From NCBI GenBank assembly GCA_017305135.1, contig JAFKNA010000022.1, forward strand, positions 1 through 60,157: 60,157 bases of DNA, read 5' to 3'. Numbering within the stretch: position 1 is the first letter of the stretch; the number at the start of each line of letters is the position of its first letter. The notes beneath the pieces were generated by a model. The model searched no databases, was not told the origin of the DNA, and saw only the letters and a program-made list of their open reading frames with translations. Both the position numbers and the translations under genes were made by a program. Source of the DNA: Lysobacterales bacterium (lineage in GTDB: Bacteria > Pseudomonadota > Gammaproteobacteria > Xanthomonadales > Rhodanobacteraceae). Below, in pieces: positions 1 through 8,205 of the stretch.

Positions 1-2
1 TC

Positions 3-170
3 ACCGCCATCAGCCACAACGTGGCCGTGCGTGCCTTGTACGAGCGCTTGGTCGCGCGGGGAAAGCCGCCCCTGCTGGCCCTCGGCGCCGCGATGCGCAA
101 GCTCCTCCACCTCGCTTGGGGCGTCATTCATTCCGGCAAATCATTCGACTCGAAAATCGCTCTTGCCTAA
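3..170 (+). CDS. IS110-family transposase, C-terminal end (partial)
   Basis: Open from the left edge to a TAA at 168-170, giving 55 residues. The peptide contains ALYERLVARGKPPLLALGAA followed by MRKLLHLAWGVIHSGKSFD. This is the conserved C-terminal block of IS110/IS116/IS902 transposases (transposase_20 part), where the helix after 'RGK' and the 'MRKLL...G..FD' ending are characteristic. The family encodes a DEDD-type transposase that moves circular insertion sequences without terminal inverted repeats. The catalytic N-terminus lies outside the window, so activity cannot be judged. The identity rests on motif recognition, not a search. Confidence 0.75.
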   Translation, partial: TAISHNVAVRALYERLVARGKPPLLALGAAMRKLLHLAWGVIHSGKSFDSKIALA

Positions 171-208
171 CCTCGATCAAGACGGTATCTACCGCGGGAC
201 GCTTCACT

Positions 209-232
209 GTAGGAACGACCGTGGTCGCGACC
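209..232. repeat. GTAG-type REP palindrome
   Basis: Begins GTAGGAACGACC and ends GGTCGCGACC, a short imperfect palindrome between the IS110 remnant and the AEC transporter. It belongs to the same family as the repeats at 10.8-11.1, 49.0 and 60.0 kb. Confidence 0.6.
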
Positions 233-257
233 GGACGCTTCGCAGCGGCGGCCGTTG

Positions 258-1163
258 ATGTCCGTCACCGCCGCCTTCGCCTTCATCCTCGCCATGCTGG
301 CGGCCGGCAAGCTGCTCGCCTGGCGACGGCTGGTGCAGGACGACGCCGCGGCGACGCTGAACCTCGTCGTGCTCTACGTCTGCCTGCCGGCGGCGGTGCT
401 GCTCTATGCGCCGCGGCTGGAGTTCGAATGGGCGCTCGCCGGCCTCATCGCGGTGCCGTGGACGGTGCTGGTGGCCGGCTCGCTGCTGGTGCTCGCCGCG
501 GCGCGCCTGCTCCGCTTCGGCCGCGCCAGCACTGGCGTGCTGCTGCTCCTGGTGACGCTCGGCAACACCTCGTACCTCGGCTTCGCCCTGATCCCGGCGC
601 TGGCTGGCGACGACGCGCTCCGCTACGCGGTCGCCTACGACCAGTTCGGCAGCTTCTTCATGCTGTGCACGTTCGGCCTCGTCGTGCTCGGCCTCTACGG
701 TGGCGAGCGCGCGACGCCCGCCGGCATGGCGCGCCGCATCGCGACCTTCCCGCCCTTCATCGTGCTGGTGCTGGCGCTGACGGTGATGCCGGCCCGCTAT
801 CCCGAAGCGGTCGCCACGCCACTGGAACTCCTCGCCGACAGCCTCCTGCCGCTGGTTGCGCTGGCGAGCGGCATGCAGCTTCGCCTGCGCCTGCCCCGCC
901 ACCACGTGGGGCCGTTCGTGTTCGGCCTCGCCGCCAAGCTGGTGCTGATGCCGGCGCTCGCTCTTGGCCTCGCCGCCCTTTACGGCCTCTCCGGCGACAT
1001 GCGCGCGGCGGCGATCTACGAAACCGCCATGCCGCCGATGATCACCGCCGGCGCCCTGCTCTCGCTGGCCGGCATCGAACCCGAACTCGCCGCCGCCCTG
1101 GTCGGCTACGGCATCGTGCTGTCGATGGTCACGCTGCCGCTGTGGCATTGGGTGCTGGGCTGA
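258..1163 (+). CDS. AEC-family (auxin efflux carrier-type) membrane transporter
   Basis: A 301-residue, very hydrophobic protein with about nine to ten membrane segments spread over its length. This fits the Mem_trans/AEC family, whose members are usually 300-320 aa and export or exchange organic acids or related anions. Typical features are the 'LGNTSYLGFAL' glycine/asparagine segment near residue 100, and a C-terminal half with 'YETAMPPMITAG' that resembles the family's conserved 'PxAxxxxxxA' helix. ATG 258 directly follows a possible TTG at 255; no strong ribosome binding site is visible for either. The gene stands alone, downstream of the IS110 remnant and a REP. Substrate unknown. Confidence 0.75.
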   Translation: MSVTAAFAFILAMLAAGKLLAWRRLVQDDAAATLNLVVLYVCLPAAVLLYAPRLEFEWALAGLIAVPWTVLVAGSLLVLAAARLLRFGRASTGVLLLLVTLGNTSYLGFALIPALAGDDALRYAVAYDQFGSFFMLCTFGLVVLGLYGGERATPAGMARRIATFPPFIVLVLALTVMPARYPEAVATPLELLADSLLPLVALASGMQLRLRLPRHHVGPFVFGLAAKLVLMPALALGLAALYGLSGDMRAAAIYETAMPPMITAGALLSLAGIEPELAAALVGYGIVLSMVTLPLWHWVLG

Positions 1164-1194
1164 TCGAGGAAGGCTTCTTCTGTTATCCTTTCCC

Positions 1195-1211
1195 GTACAA
1201 CTTCTTGTACA
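1195..1211. promoter_or_regulatory. YefM-YoeB-type operator palindrome
   Basis: GTACAA (1195-1200), four bases, TTGTAC (1205-1210) form a perfect dyad ending 15 bases before yefM. The right arm contains TGTACA, the hexamer recognised by E. coli YefM. A possible -10 element, TGTTATCCT, lies just upstream near 1181-1189. Autorepression by the complex is inferred from the family. Confidence 0.55.
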
Positions 1212-1225
1212 TGCATGGAGCTGTC

Positions 1226-1477
1226 ATGGATACGATCACCTACAGCACGGCGCGTGCCCGTCTTGCCGACACGATGGACCGCGTCTGCGAAGATCACGAA
1301 CGGATCATCATCACGCGCAGCGGCCAGCGTTCAGTCGTCATGATGTCGCTCGATGACTACAAGGCGCTGGAAGAAACCTCGTATCTGCTGCGCAGCCCGC
1401 GCAATGCACGCCGCTTGCTGGAGAGCATCGCGGCGCTCGAGTCCGGAGAGGGGATCAAGCGCGAGGTCGAGCCGTGA
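1226..1477 (+). CDS. yefM: YefM-type antitoxin (Phd/YefM family)
   Basis: 83 residues starting MDTITYSTARARLADTMDRV, the classic Phd/YefM N-terminal DNA-binding fold. This is followed by 'IIITRSGQRSVVMMSLDDYKALEET' and an acidic C-terminal tail that would wrap the toxin. ATG 1226 is preceded by GGAG at 1217-1220, which decides the start over the in-frame upstream ATG at 1211. The stop overlaps the GTG start of yoeB (GTGA at 1474-1477), the standard coupled arrangement. The protein should neutralise YoeB and autorepress at the TGTACA dyad upstream. Confidence 0.88.
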   Translation: MDTITYSTARARLADTMDRVCEDHERIIITRSGQRSVVMMSLDDYKALEETSYLLRSPRNARRLLESIAALESGEGIKREVEP

Positions 1478-1728
1478 ACCCGATCTTCTCGGCGCAAGCC
1501 TGGGAAGACTATCTCCATTGGCAGCAGCATGATCGCAAGGTCCTCGGCCGCATCAATGACCTCCTCAAGGAAATCACCCGCGATCCCTTTGCCGGACCCG
1601 GCAAGCCCGAGCCACTCAAGCATGCGCTCGCCGGTTATTGGTCACGGCGCATCACCAGCGAGCACCGGCTGGTCTACAAGTGCAGCGATGCGGGCATCCT
1701 GATCGCCCAGCTCCGTTATCGCTATTGA
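1474..1728 (+). CDS. yoeB: YoeB/Txe-family ribosome-dependent mRNA endonuclease toxin, altered active site
   Basis: Exactly 84 residues, the same length as E. coli YoeB, and alignable without gaps: 'DYLHWQ', 'GPGKPEPLKH', 'YWSRRITSEHRLVYK'. YoeB cleaves mRNA in the ribosomal A site. The catalytic Glu46 (in KPEP) and Arg65 (in EHRLVY) are present, and the terminal Tyr84 is kept. Position 83, histidine in the family (ending RYHY), is arginine here (ending RYRY). The GTG start overlaps the yefM stop. The swap may weaken or abolish nuclease activity while leaving antitoxin binding intact; this is inference from published YoeB active-site work. Confidence 0.88.
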   Translation: MNPIFSAQAWEDYLHWQQHDRKVLGRINDLLKEITRDPFAGPGKPEPLKHALAGYWSRRITSEHRLVYKCSDAGILIAQLRYRY

Positions 1729-1780
1729 TCGCCACCTGATACAACCGCTCCCGGCCACAACACCTGCAGATTCCGCGTTG

Positions 1781-2707
1781 ATGATGTTCGCCGCTCCCAT
1801 TTTGCTCGGGGTACTCCTGGCACTGTGCGGGACCGCCAACGCCGCCACCACCGTGCGCCTGCCCGGCCGGATCTGCGCGGCCGACGACACCGTGTTCGCG
1901 GCCGACTTCGCGCCATGGGCCGGCGTGCCGTCCGCTCCTTCGCACGGCAGCGGCGGCGCGGGACCGGGGGCGGTCAGCGGCGAGGTGTTCGTGCCGGGGC
2001 TCGGCAGCGAGCCGGGCGGGCGGCAGGTGTTCCATCTGTACGTCCCCTCCGCCTACACCGCGACGAGGGGGTGGCCGCTGGTGATCGCACTGCACGGCGC
2101 GGCGGGCAGCCACGCGCAGGCGGGCACGGCCGCGCGGGCGGTGCGCGATGCCTGGGCCGGCATTGCGGAAAGCCAGGGATTCATCGTCGTCGCACCGGTC
2201 AGCAGTGGCGCGCAGGGCGGCTGGATCGTGCCGCCCGGCGCGCCGACCGACTACGACGCCTTCGCCGCCATCCTTTCGCGCGTGTTGGCCGACTACGCCA
2301 TCGAGCTGAGCCGCATGTATCTGTGGGGTTTCTCGGCCGGCGGGCATGTCGCCTACGACCTCGTCGTCAACGCCGTGGACTACGCGACGCCGCCCAACGA
2401 TGAGAACCTCGCCGGATTCGCGGTGAGCGCCGGCGTGCTGGCGGCGCTGGCCTGCCAGGGCGACACGGCGACCCGGTGCGAGGCGCGCATCGCGGCACTG
2501 CCGCGCGTGCTGCCGCTCGACATCCATGTCGGCAGCACCGATCCGCTGCTGCCCTACGCGCGCGCCGACCGCGATCGTTTCCTCGGCGCAGGCTGGCGCC
2601 GCGGCAGCACCCTGGGCTACCACGAGTTCGCCGGCGGACATACGTACACGCCGGCCCAGCTTGGTGAAGCATGGGCGCAGCTCTGCCGCTTCGCGCGCGG
2701 GCCATAG
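1781..2707 (+). CDS. Secreted alpha/beta-hydrolase, PHB depolymerase/LpqC-like esterase
   Basis: About 308 residues with a signal peptide (hydrophobic stretch ending ...CGTANA, cleavage near residue 22). The hydrolase core has oxyanion motif 'IALHGAAGS', nucleophile elbow GFSAGG near residue 190, a likely acid in 'VGSTDPLLPY' and the histidine in 'FAGGHTYT'. The layout matches the extracellular PHB-depolymerase/feruloyl-esterase group; the true substrate is unknown. Start options are TTG 1778, ATG 1781 and ATG 1784, none with a clear Shine-Dalgarno. The gene lies 50 nt upstream of ggt on the same strand, so the two may be cotranscribed. Confidence 0.72.
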   Translation: MMFAAPILLGVLLALCGTANAATTVRLPGRICAADDTVFAADFAPWAGVPSAPSHGSGGAGPGAVSGEVFVPGLGSEPGGRQVFHLYVPSAYTATRGWPLVIALHGAAGSHAQAGTAARAVRDAWAGIAESQGFIVVAPVSSGAQGGWIVPPGAPTDYDAFAAILSRVLADYAIELSRMYLWGFSAGGHVAYDLVVNAVDYATPPNDENLAGFAVSAGVLAALACQGDTATRCEARIAALPRVLPLDIHVGSTDPLLPYARADRDRFLGAGWRRGSTLGYHEFAGGHTYTPAQLGEAWAQLCRFARGP

Positions 2708-2757
2708 CCCGCGACGGCCGCACGCCGCATACTGCGGCGGCTTTCCGGGGAGCCGCC

Positions 2758-4455
2758 ATGAAGACCTTCGCATTCGCCCTCGTCGCCGCGCTGCTGGCCG
2801 GCACCCTCCATGCCGGCGACCGCATCACCGGCAGGCCGTTCGCGACGCGCTCGGAGGTGATCGCGCGGAACGGCATGGTCGCCACCTCGCATCCGCTGGC
2901 GACGCAGATCGGCCTGGACGTATTGAAGAAGGGCGGCACGGCGGTGGACGCGGCGATCGCCGCGAACGCGGCGCTGGGGCTGATGGAGCCGGTCTCCAAC
3001 GGCATCGGCGGCGATCTCTTCGCCATCGTCTGGGACGCGAAGACGAAGCAGCTCCATGGCTACAACGGCTCCGGCCGCTCGCCCAAGGGCCTGACGCTGC
3101 AATGGTTCAAGGACCACGGCTACGAGGCGATCCCACCGACCGGACCGCTGCCGGTCAGCGTGCCGGGCGCGGTGGATGGCTGGTTTGCACTGCACCGGCG
3201 CTTCGGCAAGCTCCCCATGCGCGACCTGCTGGCGCCGACCGTGGCGTATGCGCGGGAAGGCTTCCCGGTCACCGAGCTCATCGCGTACTACTGGAACCTC
3301 TCGGTGCCCAGGCTCGACAAGTACCCGGGGTTCCGCGAGCAGTTCACCCTCGACGGCAAGGCGCCGGCCAAGGGCGGGATCTGGAAGAACCCGAACCTCG
3401 CCGCGACGCTGGAAGCGATCGGCCGCGGCGGGCGCGACGCCTTCTACAAGGGGCCGATCGCGCGCACCATCGCCAAGTACATGCAGGCCACCGGCGGCTT
3501 CCTGTCCTACGAGGATCTTGCCAGCCACGCCGGCGAATGGGTCGAGCCCATCTCCACCAATTACCGCGGCTTCGATGTCTGGGAACTGCCTCCGAACGGC
3601 CAGGGTCTCGCCGCGCTGCAGATGCTGAACATCCTCGAGGGCTACGATTTCTCGAAGATTCCCTTCGGCAGCACCGATCATGTGCACATCTTCGTCGAGG
3701 CCAAGAAGCTCGCCTTCGAGGACCGCGCGAAGTTCTACGCCGACCCGGCCTTCGCCCGTGCGCCGGTCGACTGGCTGCTGTCGAAGGACTACGCCGCCGA
3801 GCGCCGCAAGCTGATCTCGATGGACACTGCGATGAAGGCGGTCGAGCCCGGCACCCACAGGCTCGACGGCGACACCATCTATTTCACCACCGCCGACCGC
3901 GACGGCAACATGGTCTCGCTGATCCAGTCCAACTACCGCGGCATGGGATCCGGCATGGCGCCGCCGGGGCTCGGCTTCATCCTGCAGGACCGCGGCGAGA
4001 TGTTCGTGCTGAAGGAGGGCCACGGCAATACCTATGAACCCGGCAAGCGCCCCTTCCACACCATCATCCCCGCGTTCATCACGAAAGACGGCGCACCCTG
4101 GCTGTCGTTCGGCTTGATGGGAGGCGACATGCAACCGCAGGGGCATGTGGAAATCGTGATGAACCTGGTCGATTTCGGCATGAACCTGCAGGAAGCCGGC
4201 GACGCCCCGCGCATCCAGCACCAGGGCTCGACCTCTCCGGAGGGCCAGGCCACGCCGATGGCCGACGGCGGCTGGATCGAACTCGAGACCGGCTTTCCCT
4301 ACGAGACCGTGCGCGGCCTGATGCGCAAGGGCCATTCGGTGCGCTTCGCCAACGGCCCCTACGGCGGCTACCAGGCGATCGGGCGCGATGCGAAGAACGG
4401 CACGTACATCGGCGCCTCCGAAAGCCGCAAGGATGGCCAGGCAGCGGGGTATTGA
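2758..4455 (+). CDS. ggt: Gamma-glutamyltransferase (periplasmic Ntn hydrolase)
   Basis: 565 residues with an N-terminal signal peptide (ATG 2758, preceded by GGGGAG). Transfers or hydrolyses gamma-glutamyl groups, for example of glutathione, after self-cleavage into two subunits. Family signatures: 'GGTAVDAAIAANAALGLMEP', 'SNGIGGDLFAIVWD', a substrate-type arginine in 'GSGRSP', and 'LPPNGQG'. The autoprocessing threonine is T373 in 'GDTIYFTTADRDGNMVS', which opens the small subunit; 'NYRGMGSGMAPPGLGF' follows. Length is close to E. coli Ggt (580). T373 is followed by Ile-Tyr instead of Thr-His, as in the broader bacterial GGT-like subgroup, so glutathione specificity is not assured. Confidence 0.9.
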   Translation: MKTFAFALVAALLAGTLHAGDRITGRPFATRSEVIARNGMVATSHPLATQIGLDVLKKGGTAVDAAIAANAALGLMEPVSNGIGGDLFAIVWDAKTKQLHGYNGSGRSPKGLTLQWFKDHGYEAIPPTGPLPVSVPGAVDGWFALHRRFGKLPMRDLLAPTVAYAREGFPVTELIAYYWNLSVPRLDKYPGFREQFTLDGKAPAKGGIWKNPNLAATLEAIGRGGRDAFYKGPIARTIAKYMQATGGFLSYEDLASHAGEWVEPISTNYRGFDVWELPPNGQGLAALQMLNILEGYDFSKIPFGSTDHVHIFVEAKKLAFEDRAKFYADPAFARAPVDWLLSKDYAAERRKLISMDTAMKAVEPGTHRLDGDTIYFTTADRDGNMVSLIQSNYRGMGSGMAPPGLGFILQDRGEMFVLKEGHGNTYEPGKRPFHTIIPAFITKDGAPWLSFGLMGGDMQPQGHVEIVMNLVDFGMNLQEAGDAPRIQHQGSTSPEGQATPMADGGWIELETGFPYETVRGLMRKGHSVRFANGPYGGYQAIGRDAKNGTYIGASESRKDGQAAGY

Positions 4456-4509
4456 CGCCGCGTTCGCTTCGGCGGAGGCTGCCGATTCGGGCGGAACGGA
4501 GGGATCGCC

Positions 4510-5523
4510 ATGTATTCCAGCACGATCCGGCTGGTATTCCTGGGGGCGTTGCTGGTGGCGACGCGCGCGTTTGCCGGCGCGGTCGAAGTCGAACTGGCGC
4601 CACCGCTGTCCATCGAGCGCATGCAGGGCGCGTACTGGAACGAGCTCGCCACATCGCTCGCCGGCAGCGAGGATGCGCGTGACCTGCTCACCGGGGCCTT
4701 GGTTACCGCGCGGCCCTGGGAGGCCGAAGAACCCGACGCCGACCGCTTCGCCCACCTCTTGGCGCGAGCCCAGCGTGCCGATCCGACGGACCCGCTGGTG
4801 TGGTGGGTGGCGGCTTCGCAATGCTCACCGAGCGGCTTGCGCTGCGAGGAGGCGCAGGCGGCTGCACGGGCCCATCTCCTGCGCCTGGACCCCGACAATG
4901 CGCTCAACTGGCTGCTGGAAGCGGGCCGGGCCTGGGAGGCGGGCGCGCAGAACGAGGCTTACGGCGCGCTGGCGAAGGCCGCCGCGTCCGGCCACGCCGA
5001 CGATCATCTGATCGCGCTGACGCTCATGGTGGCCGCCCGCATCGAGGGGCACCCACCGCCGCCGGCACTGCTGCGGACGACCGACCACGACGCGCCGAAC
5101 CTGCAGGGATTCGCCCTGGCTGGCGGCGCGGCGGTGGCCGCGGCCGTCGCCATTCCATCCTGGCGGGCGCTGCTCGAGACCTGCCGCACAACGGCGCCGC
5201 CCGAAATCGACCGGCATTGCCTTGCCGTGGCGCGCCTGCTGCAGGGCGGCAACAGTCTGCTGAGCGCCCACCTCGGCTACGCACTCGAGCGGCGCACCCT
5301 GGGCGGTGCCGACGAGCCCGCTGCGACGGAACGGCGGAAACGCGAACTGGACTGGATGAGCGCGCAATTCACGCGCCTCGGCGACGACACCGAGGTCGTC
5401 GCGTCCTGGCTGGCGAGCCTGCGCCAGACCGGTAGCGAACAGCGCGCGCTGCAGGACGTGCTCGCCGCACGCGGCATCCCTCTGCAGCCGCCGGCCAACT
5501 GGATCGGGCCGTGGACGGACTGA
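4510..5523 (+). CDS. Exported helical-repeat protein of unknown function
   Basis: 337 residues with a signal peptide (hydrophobic segment ending ATRAFAG). The remainder is alanine- and leucine-rich and almost entirely helical, with repeated stretches such as 'AQRADPTDPLVWWVAA', 'LLRLDPDNALNWLLEA' and 'EAYGALAKAAASGHADDHL' that look like degenerate TPR units. Cysteines are few (for example 'SQCSPSGLRCEEA'), perhaps forming a periplasmic disulfide. I do not recognise the family. It follows ggt by 54 nt in the same direction and may share its transcript. Confidence 0.7.
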   Translation: MYSSTIRLVFLGALLVATRAFAGAVEVELAPPLSIERMQGAYWNELATSLAGSEDARDLLTGALVTARPWEAEEPDADRFAHLLARAQRADPTDPLVWWVAASQCSPSGLRCEEAQAAARAHLLRLDPDNALNWLLEAGRAWEAGAQNEAYGALAKAAASGHADDHLIALTLMVAARIEGHPPPPALLRTTDHDAPNLQGFALAGGAAVAAAVAIPSWRALLETCRTTAPPEIDRHCLAVARLLQGGNSLLSAHLGYALERRTLGGADEPAATERRKRELDWMSAQFTRLGDDTEVVASWLASLRQTGSEQRALQDVLAARGIPLQPPANWIGPWTD

Positions 5524-5593
5524 GCAGGCACCGGCGTTTTCGTGCCCGCAGCCGCTTGTGTACCCTGCGGTCGAGCGTGACGGCGGCGGGGGC

Positions 5594-6247
5594 ATGCTGA
5601 AGATCCTGGTGGCCAGTTCCAAGGGCGGCGCCGGCAAGACCACGCTGGCGACCACGCTCGCCTCCGCATTCGCCGTCGCCGGCCGCAACACGGTCCTAGT
5701 CGACGCCGATCGGCAGGCTTCGGCGCTGCGCTGGGCCGGAAGGCGTGCGGCGGGGGCGCATCCGGTGCTCGGCCTGCCGGGGCTGCGCCGCGACTGGCCG
5801 CGCCAGATCCCCGCGGACGCGGAGCGGGTGGTGGTGGACAGCCCGGCCGGCATCCGCGTCGTGGATATCGCGCCCTGGCTCGACGCGCTCGATGCGCTGC
5901 TGGTGCCGGTGCTGCCTTCAGTGATCGATCTCGAAGCCAGCGAACCCTTCCTGGCCGAGCTTGCCGCCGTGCCCGCCATCCGCAACGGCCGGGTGCGCGT
6001 GGGGCTGGTCGCCAATCGCCTGAAGCCCTGGACCAATGCCTCGCGATTGGCCGTGGAGGCAATGGCCGCCCTGCCGTTCCCGCTGGTTGCCGAGGTGCGC
6101 GATACCCAAGGCTACGTGCTGGCCCACGCACTCGGCCGCGGGCTTTTCGATTACCAGTCGGGGCAGGTCCGCGCCCACCAGGACGACTGGAACCCGCTGC
6201 TGCGCTGGCTCGAACGCCGGTCCCGGCCGGCGCCCGCCGCGCGCTGA
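5594..6247 (+). CDS. Orphan ParA/MinD-type ATPase
   Basis: 217 residues starting MLKILVASSKGGAGKTT. The deviant Walker A (KGGAGKTT, residues 10-17) is diagnostic of ParA/MinD ATPases, which dimerise on ATP and position cargo on the nucleoid or membrane. 'TVLVDADRQASALRW' is the Walker A' region and 'VVVDSPAGI' the Walker B-like strand. No ParB, centromere-like repeat or partner gene is nearby, so this is not a chromosomal par pair. Such orphans place protein complexes or simply resemble ParA. ATG 5594 is chosen because the P-loop must sit near the N-terminus and GGCGGGGG precedes it. Confidence 0.8.
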   Translation: MLKILVASSKGGAGKTTLATTLASAFAVAGRNTVLVDADRQASALRWAGRRAAGAHPVLGLPGLRRDWPRQIPADAERVVVDSPAGIRVVDIAPWLDALDALLVPVLPSVIDLEASEPFLAELAAVPAIRNGRVRVGLVANRLKPWTNASRLAVEAMAALPFPLVAEVRDTQGYVLAHALGRGLFDYQSGQVRAHQDDWNPLLRWLERRSRPAPAAR

Positions 6248-6363
6248 CGCTTTTCAATTCTTGAGCCGCGTTTGCGCGATCTTTGCGCGATGCGGGCGAA
6301 CGTCTCGCGCGCCATGCCCTCCAAGCACTGCGGCCGTCGTGGCCGCGCACGGAGGTTATCGAC

Positions 6364-6858
6364 ATGCGAATCTTCATTCCCGCACTCGCCACCGCGGCCT
6401 GGCTGGCCGCCGGCATCGCAACGGCCGCCGAGCCCGCGACGCCCACCGCTCCCCAGCACCAGGCCCGGGCGGACCGGCAGGCCATGGGCAAGCGCCTGTT
6501 CCAACGCATCGACGCCAACCAGGACGGCAGCATCAGCCGCGCCGAATACCAGGCCTGGGTGGACCAGCGCTTCGCCCGCCTCGACCCGGACGGCAAGGGC
6601 AGCGTCAATGCCGAAGACATCGCCAACTCGCCGGCCATGCATGACAAGGCGCAACACGGCGCGGAACGCCTGATCGCCCGCTACGACCGCAGCGGCAGCG
6701 GCACGCTCGACAAGGCCGACTTCGAGGCGCGCGAGATGGAGCGCTTCGATCGCCTCGCCGCCGGCGGCGACAGCATCGACCAGGCCGCGTTCCAGGCCGG
6801 CATGCGGCACCACGGCAAGCGCATGCGCGGCAAGGGCACGGCCACGCCACAGCCGTGA
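6364..6858 (+). CDS. Periplasmic EF-hand calcium-binding protein
   Basis: 164 residues with a signal peptide (cleavage near ATAAE) and a strong ribosome site (GGAGG, 6351-6355). There are at least three EF-hand loops: 'DANQDGSISRAEY' (complete D-x-N-x-D-x-S pattern with E at position 12), 'LDPDGKGSVNAED', and 'YDRSGSGTLDKADF', plus a degenerate fourth region. The C-terminus is basic and histidine-containing. This class of small bacterial EF-hand proteins is presumed to buffer or sense calcium in the periplasm; no partner is evident. Confidence 0.8.
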   Translation: MRIFIPALATAAWLAAGIATAAEPATPTAPQHQARADRQAMGKRLFQRIDANQDGSISRAEYQAWVDQRFARLDPDGKGSVNAEDIANSPAMHDKAQHGAERLIARYDRSGSGTLDKADFEAREMERFDRLAAGGDSIDQAAFQAGMRHHGKRMRGKGTATPQP

Positions 6859-6863
6859 ACGAC

Positions 6864-6897
6864 GGCGCAATCGGCGCAATCCGGCGCCGATTGCGCC
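6864..6897 (+). terminator. 14-bp perfect hairpin after the EF-hand gene
   Basis: GGCGCAATCGGCGC pairs perfectly with 6884-6897 around a 6-base loop, 5 bases after the stop codon. The U-tract is weak, so it is either a poor intrinsic terminator or a 3'-stabilising hairpin. Confidence 0.5.
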
Positions 6898-6972
6898 TTG
6901 CGCACCGCCGCTTGACCACGGCCATGCCATTTCGTGCATGATCCAGTGCCGAGCAAGCGACGGAGCCAACCG

Positions 6973-7452
6973 ATGGATGCCCGCCAGATCATCCTGCTGC
7001 GCCATGCCCACGCCGAACCGGCCAGCCACGGCCAGGAAGACGCCGCGCGCGCGCTCAGCCTGCGTGGCGAGGCCGAATCGGATGCAGCCGGGGCGTGGCT
7101 GCGCGAACACGGCGCACGGCCGGCCCGCGTCCTGCATTCGGGCGCGGCGCGCACCCGGCAGACCTGCGAGCGCGTCTTGGAAGTGCTGGGCTTCACCGAC
7201 GCACGCGCCGAACCGCGCATCTACGAGGCGACGCCGGCGACCCTGCTGCGCGTACTCGACGACCACGCCGATGCCGACTCGCTGCTGCTGGTCGGCCACA
7301 ACCCGGGGCTGGAACAGCTCCTCGGCCTGCTGACCGAAGGGAGTTCCGGCGCCGGGCGCGGGATGCCACCCGGCAGCATCGCCTGGCTGGAACTGGCCGG
7401 CGCGGTTGCCGAGCCCGGGGTTGCGCGGGTGCGCCACTTCTGGTGGCCCTGA
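6973..7452 (+). CDS. sixA: SixA-type phosphohistidine phosphatase
   Basis: 159 residues (E. coli SixA is 161). Histidine-phosphatase fold with the catalytic RHA motif at residues 10-12 ('ILLRHAHAEP'), second arginine in 'HSGAARTRQT', and second histidine in 'LLVGHNPGLEQL'. SixA removes phosphate from phosphohistidine proteins such as ArcB or the nitrogen-PTS protein NPr. ATG 6973 with GGAG just upstream is preferred over the in-frame ATG at 6934, which would add residues before the catalytic strand. Preceded by the hairpin at 6864. Confidence 0.85.
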   Translation: MDARQIILLRHAHAEPASHGQEDAARALSLRGEAESDAAGAWLREHGARPARVLHSGAARTRQTCERVLEVLGFTDARAEPRIYEATPATLLRVLDDHADADSLLLVGHNPGLEQLLGLLTEGSSGAGRGMPPGSIAWLELAGAVAEPGVARVRHFWWP

Positions 7453-7614
7453 ACGTCGGTGGATGGCAACGAGCCCCGGACGCGGCCCGGAATCGCCGGG
7501 CGCACCGCCGAGGCGCACCCACCGCCTGCTGCGCGGCAACGGGCGCGCCTGCGCGCCGGGCCTGCGAGCGGCAACCCGCATAGGCGCCGCGACACTGCGC
7601 GACCCGGGGCGGCC

Positions 7615-8205
7615 TTGCCGCCTGGCGTGCCGGCATGCCTGTTCGCCGCCCTGCTGCTGGCGCTCCCGCCCGCCGCCGCGTCGACCGGCGACGGCGCCGT
7701 CCGGCTCGATGCCGAGCGCTCGCGGGCCGAGTTCAGCCTGCGCGCGGTGTGGCTGATGCGGGTGCGCGGCTGGTTCGACTCGGTCCACGGCGACATCGCG
7801 ATCGACCGCTTCCGCAACCGCGCCGTGGTCGACGCGGTGATCGCCGCGGGCAGCGTGGCGATGGCGTCGGCGAACCACGCGGAGTGGGTCAGGTCGCCCG
7901 AATTCTTCGACGCGGCGGCGCATCCGGAGATCCACTTCGTATCCGAGCCGTTCCCGCTGCAGCGCCTGCAGTCCGGTGGCGACTTTCCGGGCCAGCTCAC
8001 GCTGCGCGGACTGACCCGCGATGTGCGCTTCGAGCTCGATCCGGCCGCCTGCGACAGGCCCGGCTTCGACTGCGCCATCACCGCCAAGGGCAACCTCAGC
8101 CGCTCCGCCTTCGGCATGCACACCCGGCGTGGCACCCTCGGCGACAAGGTGCAGTTGCGCCTGCGCATCTTCACGGCCGCACCGCTGTCACACGGCGCCC
8201 GATGA
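7615..8205 (+). CDS. YceI-family periplasmic protein
   Basis: The conserved part carries YceI features: 'VRLDAERSRAEFSLRAVWLMRVRGWFDSVHGDI', 'VDAVIAAGSVAMAS', 'EFFDAAAHPEIHFVSEPF', 'LTLRGLTRDVRFELD' and the closing 'GTLGDKVQLRLRIF'. YceI proteins are lipocalin-like carriers of isoprenoid or quinone-like lipids. The start is uncertain: TTG 7615 has GGGG upstream, GTG 7627 would give a tidy signal peptide, and ATG 7459 would add an arginine/proline-rich extension that looks non-coding. The stop overlaps the next gene's ATG (ATGA, 8202-8205), so the two are translationally coupled. Confidence 0.8.
   Translation: MPPGVPACLFAALLLALPPAAASTGDGAVRLDAERSRAEFSLRAVWLMRVRGWFDSVHGDIAIDRFRNRAVVDAVIAAGSVAMASANHAEWVRSPEFFDAAAHPEIHFVSEPFPLQRLQSGGDFPGQLTLRGLTRDVRFELDPAACDRPGFDCAITAKGNLSRSAFGMHTRRGTLGDKVQLRLRIFTAAPLSHGAR

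Noticed and set aside
204-1148. Long open frame antisense to the AEC transporter, and many similar long antisense frames
   Set aside because: Arginine/alanine/glutamine-rich shadows caused by high GC; the opposite strand encodes a clear protein family.
5594-6247. Chromosome-partition parA with a nearby origin
   Set aside because: No parB, parS-like repeats, dnaA boxes or gidB/dnaA neighbourhood; mnmG lies 14 kb away with other genes between.
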